Source: an uncultured Hyphomonadaceae bacterium (lineage in GTDB: Bacteria > Pseudomonadota > Alphaproteobacteria > Caulobacterales > Hyphomonadaceae). Taken from it: 64,000 nucleotides of DNA. The DNA lies in assembly GCA_913057945.1 (NCBI GenBank), contig CAJXOF010000015.1, forward strand, positions 39,764-103,763. Reading direction: 5' to 3'. The number at the start of each line of letters is the position of its first letter. Position 1 is the first letter of the stretch. The translations under genes and the position numbers were made by a program. Below, in pieces: positions 10,145 through 19,122 of the stretch. The notes beneath the pieces were generated by a model, which saw only the letters and a program-made list of their open reading frames with translations, was not told where the DNA came from and did not search any database.

Positions 10145-10942
10145 ATGCTTTCCTATCAACATGGGTATCATGCGGGCAATCGCGCGGACGTTCTGAAGCA
10201 TGCGGTGCTCCATTCGGTCTGTCGGCACCTGACGGAACGAAATGACCGTATTCTGTATGTAGAAACACATTCGGGACGCGGTCGGTATGATCTTGAAGGT
10301 CCACAGGCCCGAAAGGGAGACGAGGCCAGCGACGGTATCCTGTCGATGTTGGATGGCCGGGCACCGAAACCGCTGCGCCCATGGGTCGAATTCATCGAGG
10401 AAAATGGCATCAACGACTACCCCGGCTCACCGGCGCACGCTCAAGCGCTCCTGCCGGCGGATACGCGCTACATCCTGTTCGAGAAGCACCCTGCCGAACA
10501 TGAAGCCCTCAGCAAGGCTGTCGGAGATGACGACCGCATCCAGGTCAAGAAAGCGGATGGGTATGCCAGCGCACTGAAACTGTCGCCACGTAGCGGCGAA
10601 ACCATGGTGTGCCTGGTCGATCCGAGCTACGAGACGAGCCGCGACATCGACGCGCTTGCTCTCTGGACTCCCAAAGCGCTCAAACGTTGGCCGAAGGCTG
10701 TGCTGATGCTCTGGCTTCCTCTCTTTCGAGACGGTCGGGAAAGCGAATTTGGCGAATACCTGACCACACTCGGGAATTGCAGGGTCTATGGCGCGCGCTG
10801 GCCAGTGGATGCATTGCAGGAAACCGCGCTTGAAGGGTCCGCTATGGTTGTCTTCAATGGACCCCAAGCTGCGGATGCCGACTGCGCTTCGGTTGCCTCG
10901 GCCTTGCAATCCTGGTGGTCGGACAAGCCGCTTGGAGCGTGA
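10145..10942 (+). CDS. rlmJ: 23S rRNA (adenine(2030)-N6)-methyltransferase RlmJ
   Basis: Methylates A2030 of 23S rRNA using S-adenosylmethionine. The 265-residue protein begins MLSYQHGYHAGNRADVLKHAV, the signature N-terminus of this family. It has the SAM-binding YVETHSGRGRYDL motif (about 37-49). Motif IV reads DPSYE (about 160) where the class consensus is DPPY, a conservative-looking change that should still leave the catalytic aspartate. The FAD oxidoreductase gene starts 6 nt after its stop, so the two form one unit. Confidence 0.93.
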   Translation: MLSYQHGYHAGNRADVLKHAVLHSVCRHLTERNDRILYVETHSGRGRYDLEGPQARKGDEASDGILSMLDGRAPKPLRPWVEFIEENGINDYPGSPAHAQALLPADTRYILFEKHPAEHEALSKAVGDDDRIQVKKADGYASALKLSPRSGETMVCLVDPSYETSRDIDALALWTPKALKRWPKAVLMLWLPLFRDGRESEFGEYLTTLGNCRVYGARWPVDALQETALEGSAMVVFNGPQAADADCASVASALQSWWSDKPLGA

Positions 10943-10948
10943 AGGGAC

Positions 10949-12034
10949 ATGACGGCCAACCTGCTTCTGATTGGCGGTGGGCATGCTCACGTCACGGCGC
11001 TGCGTTGGCTCCAGAAGCACCCCTGCCCGGACGTCTCCATCACGCTGATCAATCCCAGAGCCTATGCCGTCTATAGCGGCATGGTGCCGGGCTTCGTTGC
11101 GGGACACTTCAGCCGGAGTGAAGTGGAGATAGATCTGGGCCGACTTTGTACCGACTCAGGCGCGGACATCATCCATGACTTCATCATCGACCTCGATCCA
11201 ATCCGTAAACGCGCTATGGGGCAGTCTGGAAAGACTTACAGCTATGATCTTTCCTCCATTGATGTTGGGATTGTGTCTGCGCCTCTGAGCATGTGCGACA
11301 GCAAGATGGATCTGACTGTTAAGCCCATGTCACCCTTTGTTGAGGCGTGGGCCCAGGTTTCAGAAAACCTCTCCGGCGGCGTTGCGATTGTTGGCGGCGG
11401 GCTCGGGGGCGTGGAACTCGCTTTTGCAGTCCGGCATAAGATGCGATCCAGTGGCCTTCCTGATAGGGTTCCGGTATCACTTGTAGACCAGTCGACAATA
11501 CTCTCAGCCAGCAGCCCCTCGCTAAGGCGTACCTTGCGCCAACGACTGAACGCCGCCAGTGTAGATATCCTGGAAGACACCGAAGTGCGCGGTCACCATG
11601 ATGGACAACTGGAACTGGCATCCGGCCGATCCCTCACCGCTCAGCTGATCTTATGGACCGTAGGCGGACGTGCCCATGACTGGCTCGCCGAGTCTGGGCT
11701 CAAGGCCAGGAATGGATTTCCTGTTGTCACAGCATCTCTGCAGTCAATATCCCACCCTGATATCTTCATTGCGGGTGATGCGGCTTCCCTTCCTGACATG
11801 CGGGTCCCTAAAGCGGGTGTCTATGCGGTCCGCCAGGGTCCAATACTGATGCAGAATATGATCGCAAAATCTCAAGGCGCGCCATTGCAGGATTTCACTC
11901 CGCAGAAAGATTACCTCAAGCTGGTCAGTCTGGGAAAACGGGCGGCGATAGCCGAAAAATCGGGCCTGACGGTTCAACTGCCCGGACTGTGGGGGCTCAA
12001 GACCTGGATCGACCGGTGTTTCGTTCAGGATTGA
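10949..12034 (+). CDS. FAD-dependent pyridine nucleotide-disulfide oxidoreductase family protein
   Basis: A 361-residue NDH-2-like flavoprotein with two dinucleotide-binding motifs: LLLIGGGHAHVTALRWL at residue 5 for FAD and VAIVGGGLGGVELAF at about 146 for NAD(P)H. A C-terminal FAD motif, IFIAGDAASLPD, lies near 272. The GGGHAHV start is typical of the flavoprotein domain that in some bacteria is fused to selenophosphate synthetase; here it stands alone. The electron acceptor is unknown. The gene is translationally close to rlmJ. Its last 10 nt overlap the 3' end of lpxB on the other strand. Confidence 0.85.
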   Translation: MTANLLLIGGGHAHVTALRWLQKHPCPDVSITLINPRAYAVYSGMVPGFVAGHFSRSEVEIDLGRLCTDSGADIIHDFIIDLDPIRKRAMGQSGKTYSYDLSSIDVGIVSAPLSMCDSKMDLTVKPMSPFVEAWAQVSENLSGGVAIVGGGLGGVELAFAVRHKMRSSGLPDRVPVSLVDQSTILSASSPSLRRTLRQRLNAASVDILEDTEVRGHHDGQLELASGRSLTAQLILWTVGGRAHDWLAESGLKARNGFPVVTASLQSISHPDIFIAGDAASLPDMRVPKAGVYAVRQGPILMQNMIAKSQGAPLQDFTPQKDYLKLVSLGKRAAIAEKSGLTVQLPGLWGLKTWIDRCFVQD

Positions 12035-13212
12035 TGGGAAATCGCCCCGGCAGACCGCGCGGCGGCCTCTTCGAGAATAACTCCCGCCGCAATCTCGCTG
12101 GCGTCCCGATCGCCCTCTTTCATGCGCTCTAGCGCTTTTCGTTGACGGTTAAGCTGCGCGGCGAGTTCGGTCGGATTGTCCAACCAGTTTTTTGCTTTGG
12201 CTGCGATGGCATCTGCCTGGTGCCGGGTCTGGACAAATTCCGGCACGATCTCCTGATCATCGCTGACAATGTTGAGCAGGGTAATATGCGTCTTGCTATA
12301 AAGCAGACCACGCGCGAGCGCCCACGTGATCCAGCCCGTCTTGTAGGCAACGATCATCGGCGTGTCCTGCATCGCAAGTTCGGTCGTGACTGTGCCGGAA
12401 CAGGCGAGCGCAAGGTCTGCTGCCGCCATCGCATCGTAACGGATACCCGCATCACTGGAGACAAGTGCCCAATCGCTGAGACCAGGAAAAGCATCAGCGA
12501 ACTGTGACGCCACATTCGAGGCGGGCATGAAAACAATGTTGAGGCTTGAGTCGTTCGACTTCAATTTTCTGGCCGCCTCCACCAATTCTGGGGCGACGCG
12601 TTTTATTTCGCTTGGTCGGCTCCCCGGCAAGACCAACACAATCTTGTCTGTGGCTGGTATATGATGGGTTTGCCGAAAGCCGGCTGCATCGCCCTGTACA
12701 TGGCGGGAAATCGCCGGGTTGCCGATGACCGTAGTCTTCAATCCGAACGGCTCGTAGAACGGCACTTCGAGATCGTGAATGCACAATATATGGTCAACCA
12801 CCGAGGCCAGCGTCTTGGCCCGGCCAGGCCGCGTGGCCCAGACTTGCGGGCCAACGAGTTTGACCAGACGGATGTCAGGCGCTTGCAGGCGGACACGCTG
12901 CGCCACTCGCAACATGAAGCCCCAGGAATCCACCAGGACGACGACGTCCGGCTTATCCGCGATGATGGCAGCGGCCGCCGCGTCTGCCAGCCGCACAACA
13001 TCTCCATAGGCTTTCAGGCCCTCGAAGAACCCCAGGATCGACAAGGGGCTGATATCAATCGCAGACTTGATCCCGACAGATGCCAGCTCGCTTCCGCCAA
13101 TTCCTGAGATATGTGCATCCGGCAAGCGCTTGCGAATATCTTCGACCACTTCCCTCGCCAGCAAGTCACCGGAAGGTTCAGCAGCAACCATGTAGATACG
13201 GGGCGTGGTCAC
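12025..13212 (-). CDS. lpxB: Lipid-A-disaccharide synthase
   Basis: Glycosyltransferase family 19 enzyme that joins lipid X to UDP-2,3-diacylglucosamine on the inner face of the inner membrane. The 395-residue protein shows the N-terminal AAEPSGDLLA motif, VDSWGFMLRVAQ and VLPGSRPSEIKR. It starts with GTG at 13212, overlapping the lpxI stop by four bases (GTGA). It is the last gene of the rpsB-to-lpxB block and ends tail-to-tail with the FAD oxidoreductase gene, with a 10-nt overlap and no visible terminator. Confidence 0.96.
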   Translation of the reverse strand: MTTPRIYMVAAEPSGDLLAREVVEDIRKRLPDAHISGIGGSELASVGIKSAIDISPLSILGFFEGLKAYGDVVRLADAAAAAIIADKPDVVVLVDSWGFMLRVAQRVRLQAPDIRLVKLVGPQVWATRPGRAKTLASVVDHILCIHDLEVPFYEPFGLKTTVIGNPAISRHVQGDAAGFRQTHHIPATDKIVLVLPGSRPSEIKRVAPELVEAARKLKSNDSSLNIVFMPASNVASQFADAFPGLSDWALVSSDAGIRYDAMAAADLALACSGTVTTELAMQDTPMIVAYKTGWITWALARGLLYSKTHITLLNIVSDDQEIVPEFVQTRHQADAIAAKAKNWLDNPTELAAQLNRQRKALERMKEGDRDASEIAAGVILEEAAARSAGAISHQS

Positions 13213-14051
13213 TCCCCTATCTCCGGTTCGAAGCCGTAGATGAAAATCCCGAGCTCTTCAGCCCGTTCGATCATCTTGCGCCGATTGAGCAGCAGCGCGC
13301 CGCCCGCCTCAACCGCAAGACCAGCCAAACCTGCAGCCGCGACTTTCTCCACCGTCGAGACGCCGGTCGTCGGCAAATCGATCCGTAATTCCTGGCCCGG
13401 CTTCGGACGCTTGACGAGCACACCTTTGCGGCTGCCGGCAGTGCCGCGTATTTCCTCTGGGAGCCCCGCACAGCGATCCAGCATCGCATCCGTGCCCTCC
13501 TGGGCTTCGACAGCCAGGACAAGACCGTTGCAGACGACGGCGCCCTGTCCAATATCGAGCGCGCCGGCCGCGGAGGCTACGCGCGCGGCATGCTCGATGT
13601 CATGCATCTCTTCTTCGGTGGGGTGCGAGCCGGCAATTACGCCTTCTGGTGCTAGCAACTGACTATGCACCTCATGGCTGCCAAGCACTTTGAAGCCCTG
13701 CTTCTCGAATTCTTTCACCAAGACCCGGAGCAGCGCATCATCTCCCTTCTTGGCAGCCGACAGAACCTTGGGAAGCAGGGTTACACCCTTCACATCCAGC
13801 TTCAGGTTCCCGAAATCAGGCCGCTTGACGATGCCGGCAAAGACCACTTCCTCGCATCCTGCCGATTTGAGCTTCTTGAGGATACCCCCAACTTCGCCAA
13901 GGCCCACCAGATCACCGGGAAACTTTGCCAGAGCCGGGTCGTCAAACCCTTTCAGCCGAAGCACATAGGCCCCCTGCCCGGTCTCGACGGCATTCTCTGC
14001 AATAGCGACCGGAAGGTCCCCCAAGCCTGCGATGATACCGAGTGGAGCCAT
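13209..14051 (-). CDS. lpxI: UDP-2,3-diacylglucosamine pyrophosphatase LpxI
   Basis: Hydrolyses UDP-2,3-diacylglucosamine to lipid X and UMP. LpxI replaces LpxH in alphaproteobacteria and acts by a different mechanism. The 280-residue protein begins MAPLGIIAGLGDLPVAIAENA and keeps the conserved stretches EEVVFAGIVKRP and GAVVCNGLVLAVEAQEGTDAML. I chose ATG 14051: it lies 7 nt after the lpxA stop and uses the GAGGA there. The longer frame to 14135 would overlap lpxA by 77 nt and encodes low-quality sequence. Its position between lpxA and lpxB supports the call. Confidence 0.95.
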   Translation of the reverse strand: MAPLGIIAGLGDLPVAIAENAVETGQGAYVLRLKGFDDPALAKFPGDLVGLGEVGGILKKLKSAGCEEVVFAGIVKRPDFGNLKLDVKGVTLLPKVLSAAKKGDDALLRVLVKEFEKQGFKVLGSHEVHSQLLAPEGVIAGSHPTEEEMHDIEHAARVASAAGALDIGQGAVVCNGLVLAVEAQEGTDAMLDRCAGLPEEIRGTAGSRKGVLVKRPKPGQELRIDLPTTGVSTVEKVAAAGLAGLAVEAGGALLLNRRKMIERAEELGIFIYGFEPEIGE

Positions 14052-14058
14052 GATGTCC

Positions 14059-14847
14059 TCAGGCGGGTTTGCAGATCGGGCGGTCACCTTCACGGATGAA
14101 GGTGATGATTTCCATGGCCAGCGAATTTTCGGCATAATCCTGCGTAGCCTGATCTAGTCGGTCCTTGAACAAGCCTTCGCCAAGGAAGATTGCCTTATAG
14201 GCAGCTCGAATGTCCCGGATATCGGCCTTGGAGAATCCGCGACGCTTCAGACCCACCATATTCAGACCCGCCAGCTTGGCGTGATTGCCGACCACGGACC
14301 CGAATGGGATGACGTCTTCCACTACGATGGCACCGCCCCCGATGAACGCATTCCGTCCGATCCGGGAAAATTGGTGCACCGCGGCCAGGCCGCCAAACCA
14401 GACATTGTCCCCTACGGTGATATGACCAGCCAAGGAGACATTGTTAGCCATGACGACATTGTTGCCGATATGATTGTCGTGCGCGATATGCGCGCCAATC
14501 ATGACAAAGCAATTGTCCCCAATCGTCGTGAGACCGCCGAACTTCGGCATGCCGGAATGCGCTGTCGTATGCTCGCGGAATACGCACTTCTCACCCACGA
14601 CCAACCGGGAGTCCGGCGTAGTCTCAAAGCCGATGACTTGGGGTACCCCGCCCAATACTGCATGCGGGTGCAATGTGCAGCCCGTACCGAGTTCGGTGTA
14701 GCCGGTGACAACCGCATGAGACATGAGAACACAATTGTCCCCAATCTGCACATGCGAGCCGACATGACAGAACGGGCCAATAGACACGCCTTCTCCGAGA
14801 ACGGCGCCGTCCTCGACAAATGAGGTGGGATGAATCTGTGTGGACAT
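14059..14847 (-). CDS. lpxA: Acyl-[ACP]-UDP-N-acetylglucosamine O-acyltransferase
   Basis: First enzyme of lipid A synthesis, transferring a 3-hydroxyacyl chain from ACP to UDP-GlcNAc. The 262-residue protein is a left-handed beta helix of hexapeptide repeats (for example VLGEGVSIGPFCHVG and HVQIGDNCVL). The catalytic-histidine segment is IGAHIAHDNHIGNNVVMANN. A C-terminal helical part begins near residue 195. It follows lpxD after only 35 nt; in most proteobacteria fabZ stands between them. Confidence 0.97.
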   Translation of the reverse strand: MSTQIHPTSFVEDGAVLGEGVSIGPFCHVGSHVQIGDNCVLMSHAVVTGYTELGTGCTLHPHAVLGGVPQVIGFETTPDSRLVVGEKCVFREHTTAHSGMPKFGGLTTIGDNCFVMIGAHIAHDNHIGNNVVMANNVSLAGHITVGDNVWFGGLAAVHQFSRIGRNAFIGGGAIVVEDVIPFGSVVGNHAKLAGLNMVGLKRRGFSKADIRDIRAAYKAIFLGEGLFKDRLDQATQDYAENSLAMEIITFIREGDRPICKPA

Positions 14848-14882
14848 GAGTTTCCAGCAGGTTGCGGACGGCCGCGCGCCGA

Positions 14883-15899
14883 CTATCCCTTTTTCTTAGG
14901 GTTTGCGTTCTTCTGCAACCAAGCGATTTCACGCATCCATTGGCGGAGCGGCTTGGCAGGTGTTCCGCCCCAGGTTTCGCCATCCTCGATATTGCGAAAC
15001 AGACCTGAGGAAGCGGCAAGCGACACGCCCTCTCCGACCCTTACATGGTCGGCAATACCAACGCGTCCGCCCAGCATAGAGCCATCGCCAATCTGGACAG
15101 ATCCCGAAATGCCGCCAAACGCCGCCATGAGCACAGACCGCCCCAGCACCACATTGTGCGCGATCTGGCACAGATTATCGATCCGGGTTCGTTCCCCGAG
15201 GATCGTGTCATCAAAGGCGCCGCGGTCGATACAGGAATTTGCACCGACCGTGACATGGTCCTGCAGGATTACGCGGCCATAATGCGGCGCATCTTCTGCG
15301 CCATTGGGGCCGGGCATGACCCCGAAGCCGGCTTCTCCGATACGAGCACCTGACAACAATCTTACATGATCGCCAATAAGCGCGCAGAAGACGCTTGCGC
15401 CGGGTCCGATGGTGCAATTGCGGCCAATCTGGACACCCGGGCCGATTACGGCATTTGCACTGATGATCGTTCCAGCGCCGATGACGGCACCCGGTGCGAT
15501 CACGGCGCCGGGCGCGATTTTTGCCGTCTCATCAATTGTCGCATCGGAAGATATTGCGTCTCCACCATGCCAATCGAGCTGTCGCGAACGAAACAGTTTG
15601 GCCGCAGCCAAGCCATGAACATGGCGCGGGAATTTCGAAACAATATAGGGAATCCCCTCGGGAACATGCGCGATGTTGGCAGTGTTCACAACGAGGGCGG
15701 AGATATCCGAGCTGACGTCAATGGGAGATTTCCCCTCCCCGTCCAGAAATCCGAGGTCTCCCCGGCGGCCATTTACCGCCGAGGAGATCCCTGTAAGTTC
15801 CAGGTCGCCGTCTCCATGGAGATCAGACCCGGTCTGGCTGGCCAGTTCGCCAAGTGAGAGAGCTCCCAAAGGCGCAAAGAAACGGACGTCTACTGGCAC
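14883..15899 (-). CDS. lpxD: UDP-3-O-(3-hydroxyacyl)glucosamine N-acyltransferase
   Basis: Adds the second hydroxyacyl chain, to the amino group of the deacetylated intermediate. The 338 residues comprise an N-terminal uridine-binding domain (about 10-100, including [20 protein letters not shown]) and a long left-handed beta helix with many hexapeptides. [12 protein letters not shown] carries the family's histidine. The start is GTG at 15899, 12 nt after the skp stop. The order bamA-skp-lpxD-lpxA is the usual envelope cluster, but without fabZ. Confidence 0.96.
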   Translation of the reverse strand: MPVDVRFFAPLGALSLGELASQTGSDLHGDGDLELTGISSAVNGRRGDLGFLDGEGKSPIDVSSDISALVVNTANIAHVPEGIPYIVSKFPRHVHGLAAAKLFRSRQLDWHGGDAISSDATIDETAKIAPGAVIAPGAVIGAGTIISANAVIGPGVQIGRNCTIGPGASVFCALIGDHVRLLSGARIGEAGFGVMPGPNGAEDAPHYGRVILQDHVTVGANSCIDRGAFDDTILGERTRIDNLCQIAHNVVLGRSVLMAAFGGISGSVQIGDGSMLGGRVGIADHVRVGEGVSLAASSGLFRNIEDGETWGGTPAKPLRQWMREIAWLQKNANPKKKG

Positions 15900-15911
15900 G
15901 ATAGCCTCGAA

Positions 15912-16502
15912 CTATTGAGCAGGCTGGTCAGGAATACGCTTGCGAACAACCGCGAGGGTCGGGGTTGCTGCATCCAGCTTGCTGATCACCAGCGCTGAGA
16001 CGTCAACCGAATCCACACCGTAGATGATCGCGCTTTTCGACAGGACGACCTGAGCGTTCTTCTCACGCACGACTTCCAGCAGGACCGGCTCAAGCGCCTT
16101 GTTGAAATCAACAAGTGCCTGACGCTCGGTCAGGGAAAACTCGTTTGCAGCTTTCTGGCGAGCCTTGCCGAAATCGCTGGCTTTCTTGTCATAGGCATTC
16201 AGCTTGGCAACCAGGGCGGCGTCCGCAGCAACCTGCTCGCGCGTCTTGCCCTGCAGTTCCGTGTTCAGGGTCTTGCCTTCGGTTTCAAGCGACGTCTTGG
16301 TCGGTGTCAGCTCATTGTTGATCTGGGATTCAATGTTCTGGAGTTTGGTCTGGATATCCTTGCCAGCCTTGCTGTCACGCAGGATCTTCGCTTCGTCGAT
16401 CGTGATGACGGTCGTGCCTTGCGCAAACGAAGCGGGAGCGACAACTGCAACAGCTGCAATCGACACCACCATGGCGAGGAAGAAATTCTTGAGTCGGGAC
16501 AT
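15912..16502 (-). CDS. skp: OmpH/Skp family periplasmic chaperone
   Basis: Chaperone for unfolded outer-membrane proteins on their way to BamA. Translation from ATG 16502, which has AGGAGA upstream, gives 196 residues. A signal peptide (MSRLKNFFLAMVVSIAAVAV, cut after ASFA) is followed by the OmpH strand TVITIDEAKIL. A charged, probably coiled-coil arm covers about residues 60-150. The open frame extends upstream to 16625 inside bamA, but that part is not protein-like and would precede the signal peptide. The start is 28 nt after the bamA stop. Confidence 0.92.
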   Translation of the reverse strand: MSRLKNFFLAMVVSIAAVAVVAPASFAQGTTVITIDEAKILRDSKAGKDIQTKLQNIESQINNELTPTKTSLETEGKTLNTELQGKTREQVAADAALVAKLNAYDKKASDFGKARQKAANEFSLTERQALVDFNKALEPVLLEVVREKNAQVVLSKSAIIYGVDSVDVSALVISKLDAATPTLAVVRKRIPDQPAQ

Positions 16503-16530
16503 TCTAGTCTCCTGTCTTTCGGCTTGAAAT

Positions 16531-19086
16531 TTAGAATCTGGTTGAGGTCGAGAACCGGAACGTCTCTGTCCGGTCATAGTCTTCCCGTCTGAGAATTTGG
16601 GAGAAGTCGAAACGGATGGGTCCAAACGGGGAATCCCAGAACACGCTTAGACCAGCAGAGGCACGCATCGACGCAGCCGTCTTGGTCAGCCGGACTGCCG
16701 GCAACCCGGTTGAAGTATCGGTGAAATAGATCGTCGGCCCGACGTCTGGTCCGCGTAGCGAGCCTAGCGCTCCGGCCTCGGCGAATAGCGCGCTCCGGAT
16801 ACCGTATTCCTCCGGGAGGAAGTTCGGAAGGCTCAGCTCGAATGTGCTCTGATAGTACACGTTCCCGCCTTGGGAATTCAACCGGCGGGTCTGCACGACT
16901 TCGCCCGTCTCCGGATCGACGACACGTACAATCTCTCTTGGTCCGATGCCCGCCACGTCAAATCCACGGAACGTGCTACCGCCGCGGAAGAAGCGGTTGT
17001 TGATCCGAACCCCCTGATTATCTTCCAGCGGGAAAACATAACCGCCCGAGAGCCGGAGACTTGCAATCACATCGCGCCAGATGCCCCGATACAACGTCGC
17101 GCTGGACTCTGTGCGTAGATATTTCACATCACCGCCGATGCCCGCGAGGTCCTGACTGAACCGGAAGTCAAAACCGCGTGATGGCGTGATCGGATCATTT
17201 GTCCGGTCCCAGAAGAAATTATACCCGAGGATCGAAGAGAGATCGCTTCGCTCGGCACGGCAGATGGGGTCTCTCAGAACATAGTCGCGCGAACATTGGT
17301 CCACGACTCGTTGCCCCGCACCGGCATCGCCCTCTTCAACGAGACGGTAGCGGTCATCCGTCAAATCTGTCGGGGTGTCGGCCCCTTCGATCTGAATCCG
17401 GTCGTTAACGAAGAAGCCGTTTTCATCAATGATGTAATTGCGGTCGAGGACATTCACTTCATCCGTCTGGAGTCGGTAGCTCAGCCCAAGCTGCATCCGC
17501 TCTGTCAGCGGGAAGCCAAGCCGGACACCGGCACCAATGGTTTCACTGCTAAAGCCGGAATAGTCTTCATAGTCCTGACGCGTGGCGTACGCATCAATTC
17601 CGCCGGAGAGGTTACGGTCGAACAGTCTCGGCTCGGTGAAGCGGAAATCGAGGATCTGCTGGCGGCTTGAGGCCGACACGCGCGCGACAACAGACTGGCC
17701 GCGGCCCCTCAAATTGCGCTGCGAGGCACTGACATCCAGCAGGTAAGCGTCCACCGACGAGAAGCCGGCCGCAAAGGAAAGTTCGCCTGTCGGCTGTTCC
17801 TCGACCTTGATGTCGACGATTGTACGGTCTGGATCTTCGGAGGGCGTCTCGACAACTTCGACATTTTTGAAATAGCCAAGCGCCCGAACGCGGTTCTTGG
17901 AACGATCCAGCAGAATACGGTTGAAGGCGTCACCTTCGGAGATACGCAATTCGCGGCGAATGACGCGGTCGAGTGTCTGCGTGTTGCCGACAATATTGAT
18001 CCGGTCGATATAGACACGCGGGCCTTCATCCACAGCGAAGGTGACATCAATCAGGCCCGTCTCGGGATTAACGTCCAGCTGTGGGCGGACATCGACGAAG
18101 GCATACCCTGCGATACCGGCCGCATAGGTCAGAGAGTCGATCGTGTCCTCGATTGAATCGCCCCGGAACAGGGAATTCGATTCAATCGGCACGGCGCGGC
18201 GCAGAGCCTCAGCGTTCAGCTTCTCGAGCGCGGTTTCCACCTTCACTTCGCCGAAATAGTACTGACGTCCCTCATCCACCGTCATGGTGATGTAGAAGTC
18301 TTTCTGGTCTGGCGTCAGTTCAGCCACCGCCGAGGTCACGCGAAAATCATAATAGCCATTGTTCTGATAGAACTGGCGCAACAGGTCGCGGTCATATTCC
18401 AGACGGCCCGGATCATAATTGTCGTTCGAACTGAAGAACCGCCAGAGGCGCGATTGCCGGGTGACAATCTCGCTGCGCAAACGGGAATCCGAATAGGCTT
18501 GGTTGCCGATGAAATTGATTGCCCGCACACCAGTGACAGGACCTTCGGTGATTTCGAAAATCAGGTCTACACGGTTCTGTTCAAGCGGCTTGTATTGCGG
18601 TTCGACCTTGGCGGCGAACCGACCTGACTGCCGGTAGAGTTCCAGAATGCGCTGGACGTCCGATTGGACCCGCGCAGCTGTGAAGATTCCGCGGGGAGCC
18701 GCCTGGATGTCTTCCTTCAGCTTGTCGTCCTTCAGGGCGCTGTTGCCCTCGAACACGACACGGTTGATGATCGGGTTCTCGACCACGCGCACGACCAGAT
18801 TGTCGTCGACACGGTCAATGGACACATCTGCGAACAAGTTGGTTGCAAAGAGCGTTTTCAGGGACAGGTCGATCCGGTCAGGATCAAAGGCATCGCCCGG
18901 CTCGACGAGAAGGTAGGATTGAACCGTCCGCGCCTCGATCCGCTGGTTGCCTTCGACAAGGATGGACCGGATCGTGCCGCCATAGCGGCTGTCTTCCTGT
19001 GCATCGGCAGTGCCCATGGGAACAAGCGCGGTGTTCACAGCCAGAACGCTGCTCGCCATCATGGTTGCTGCAAGAAACTTACGCAT
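16531..19086 (-). CDS. bamA: Outer membrane protein assembly factor BamA
   Basis: Omp85-family core of the machine that inserts beta-barrel proteins in the outer membrane. The 851-residue protein has a signal peptide ending near GTADA, five POTRA domains (about residues 30-430; the first starts GTIRSILVEGNQRIEARTVQ) and a C-terminal 16-strand barrel. The loop-6 motif is GSTFRGFDVAG, equivalent to VRGF. The last residue is phenylalanine (STRF), the usual outer-membrane signature. ATG 19086 has AGAGAG about 10 nt upstream; an in-frame GTG at 19095 is too close to it. Confidence 0.97.
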   Translation of the reverse strand: MRKFLAATMMASSVLAVNTALVPMGTADAQEDSRYGGTIRSILVEGNQRIEARTVQSYLLVEPGDAFDPDRIDLSLKTLFATNLFADVSIDRVDDNLVVRVVENPIINRVVFEGNSALKDDKLKEDIQAAPRGIFTAARVQSDVQRILELYRQSGRFAAKVEPQYKPLEQNRVDLIFEITEGPVTGVRAINFIGNQAYSDSRLRSEIVTRQSRLWRFFSSNDNYDPGRLEYDRDLLRQFYQNNGYYDFRVTSAVAELTPDQKDFYITMTVDEGRQYYFGEVKVETALEKLNAEALRRAVPIESNSLFRGDSIEDTIDSLTYAAGIAGYAFVDVRPQLDVNPETGLIDVTFAVDEGPRVYIDRINIVGNTQTLDRVIRRELRISEGDAFNRILLDRSKNRVRALGYFKNVEVVETPSEDPDRTIVDIKVEEQPTGELSFAAGFSSVDAYLLDVSASQRNLRGRGQSVVARVSASSRQQILDFRFTEPRLFDRNLSGGIDAYATRQDYEDYSGFSSETIGAGVRLGFPLTERMQLGLSYRLQTDEVNVLDRNYIIDENGFFVNDRIQIEGADTPTDLTDDRYRLVEEGDAGAGQRVVDQCSRDYVLRDPICRAERSDLSSILGYNFFWDRTNDPITPSRGFDFRFSQDLAGIGGDVKYLRTESSATLYRGIWRDVIASLRLSGGYVFPLEDNQGVRINNRFFRGGSTFRGFDVAGIGPREIVRVVDPETGEVVQTRRLNSQGGNVYYQSTFELSLPNFLPEEYGIRSALFAEAGALGSLRGPDVGPTIYFTDTSTGLPAVRLTKTAASMRASAGLSVFWDSPFGPIRFDFSQILRREDYDRTETFRFSTSTRF

Positions 19087-19122
19087 CGTCGACACACTCT
19101 CTGGTTAATTTTGGCGGGCGGT

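Noticed and set aside
9053..10270. 405-codon open frame antisense to the M28 peptidase gene
   Set aside because: It overlaps a real gene and its terminator on the other strand; no known motif.
14052..14135. N-terminal extension of lpxI
   Set aside because: It overlaps lpxA by 77 nt and encodes sequence unlike the family; ATG 14051 has a good Shine-Dalgarno.
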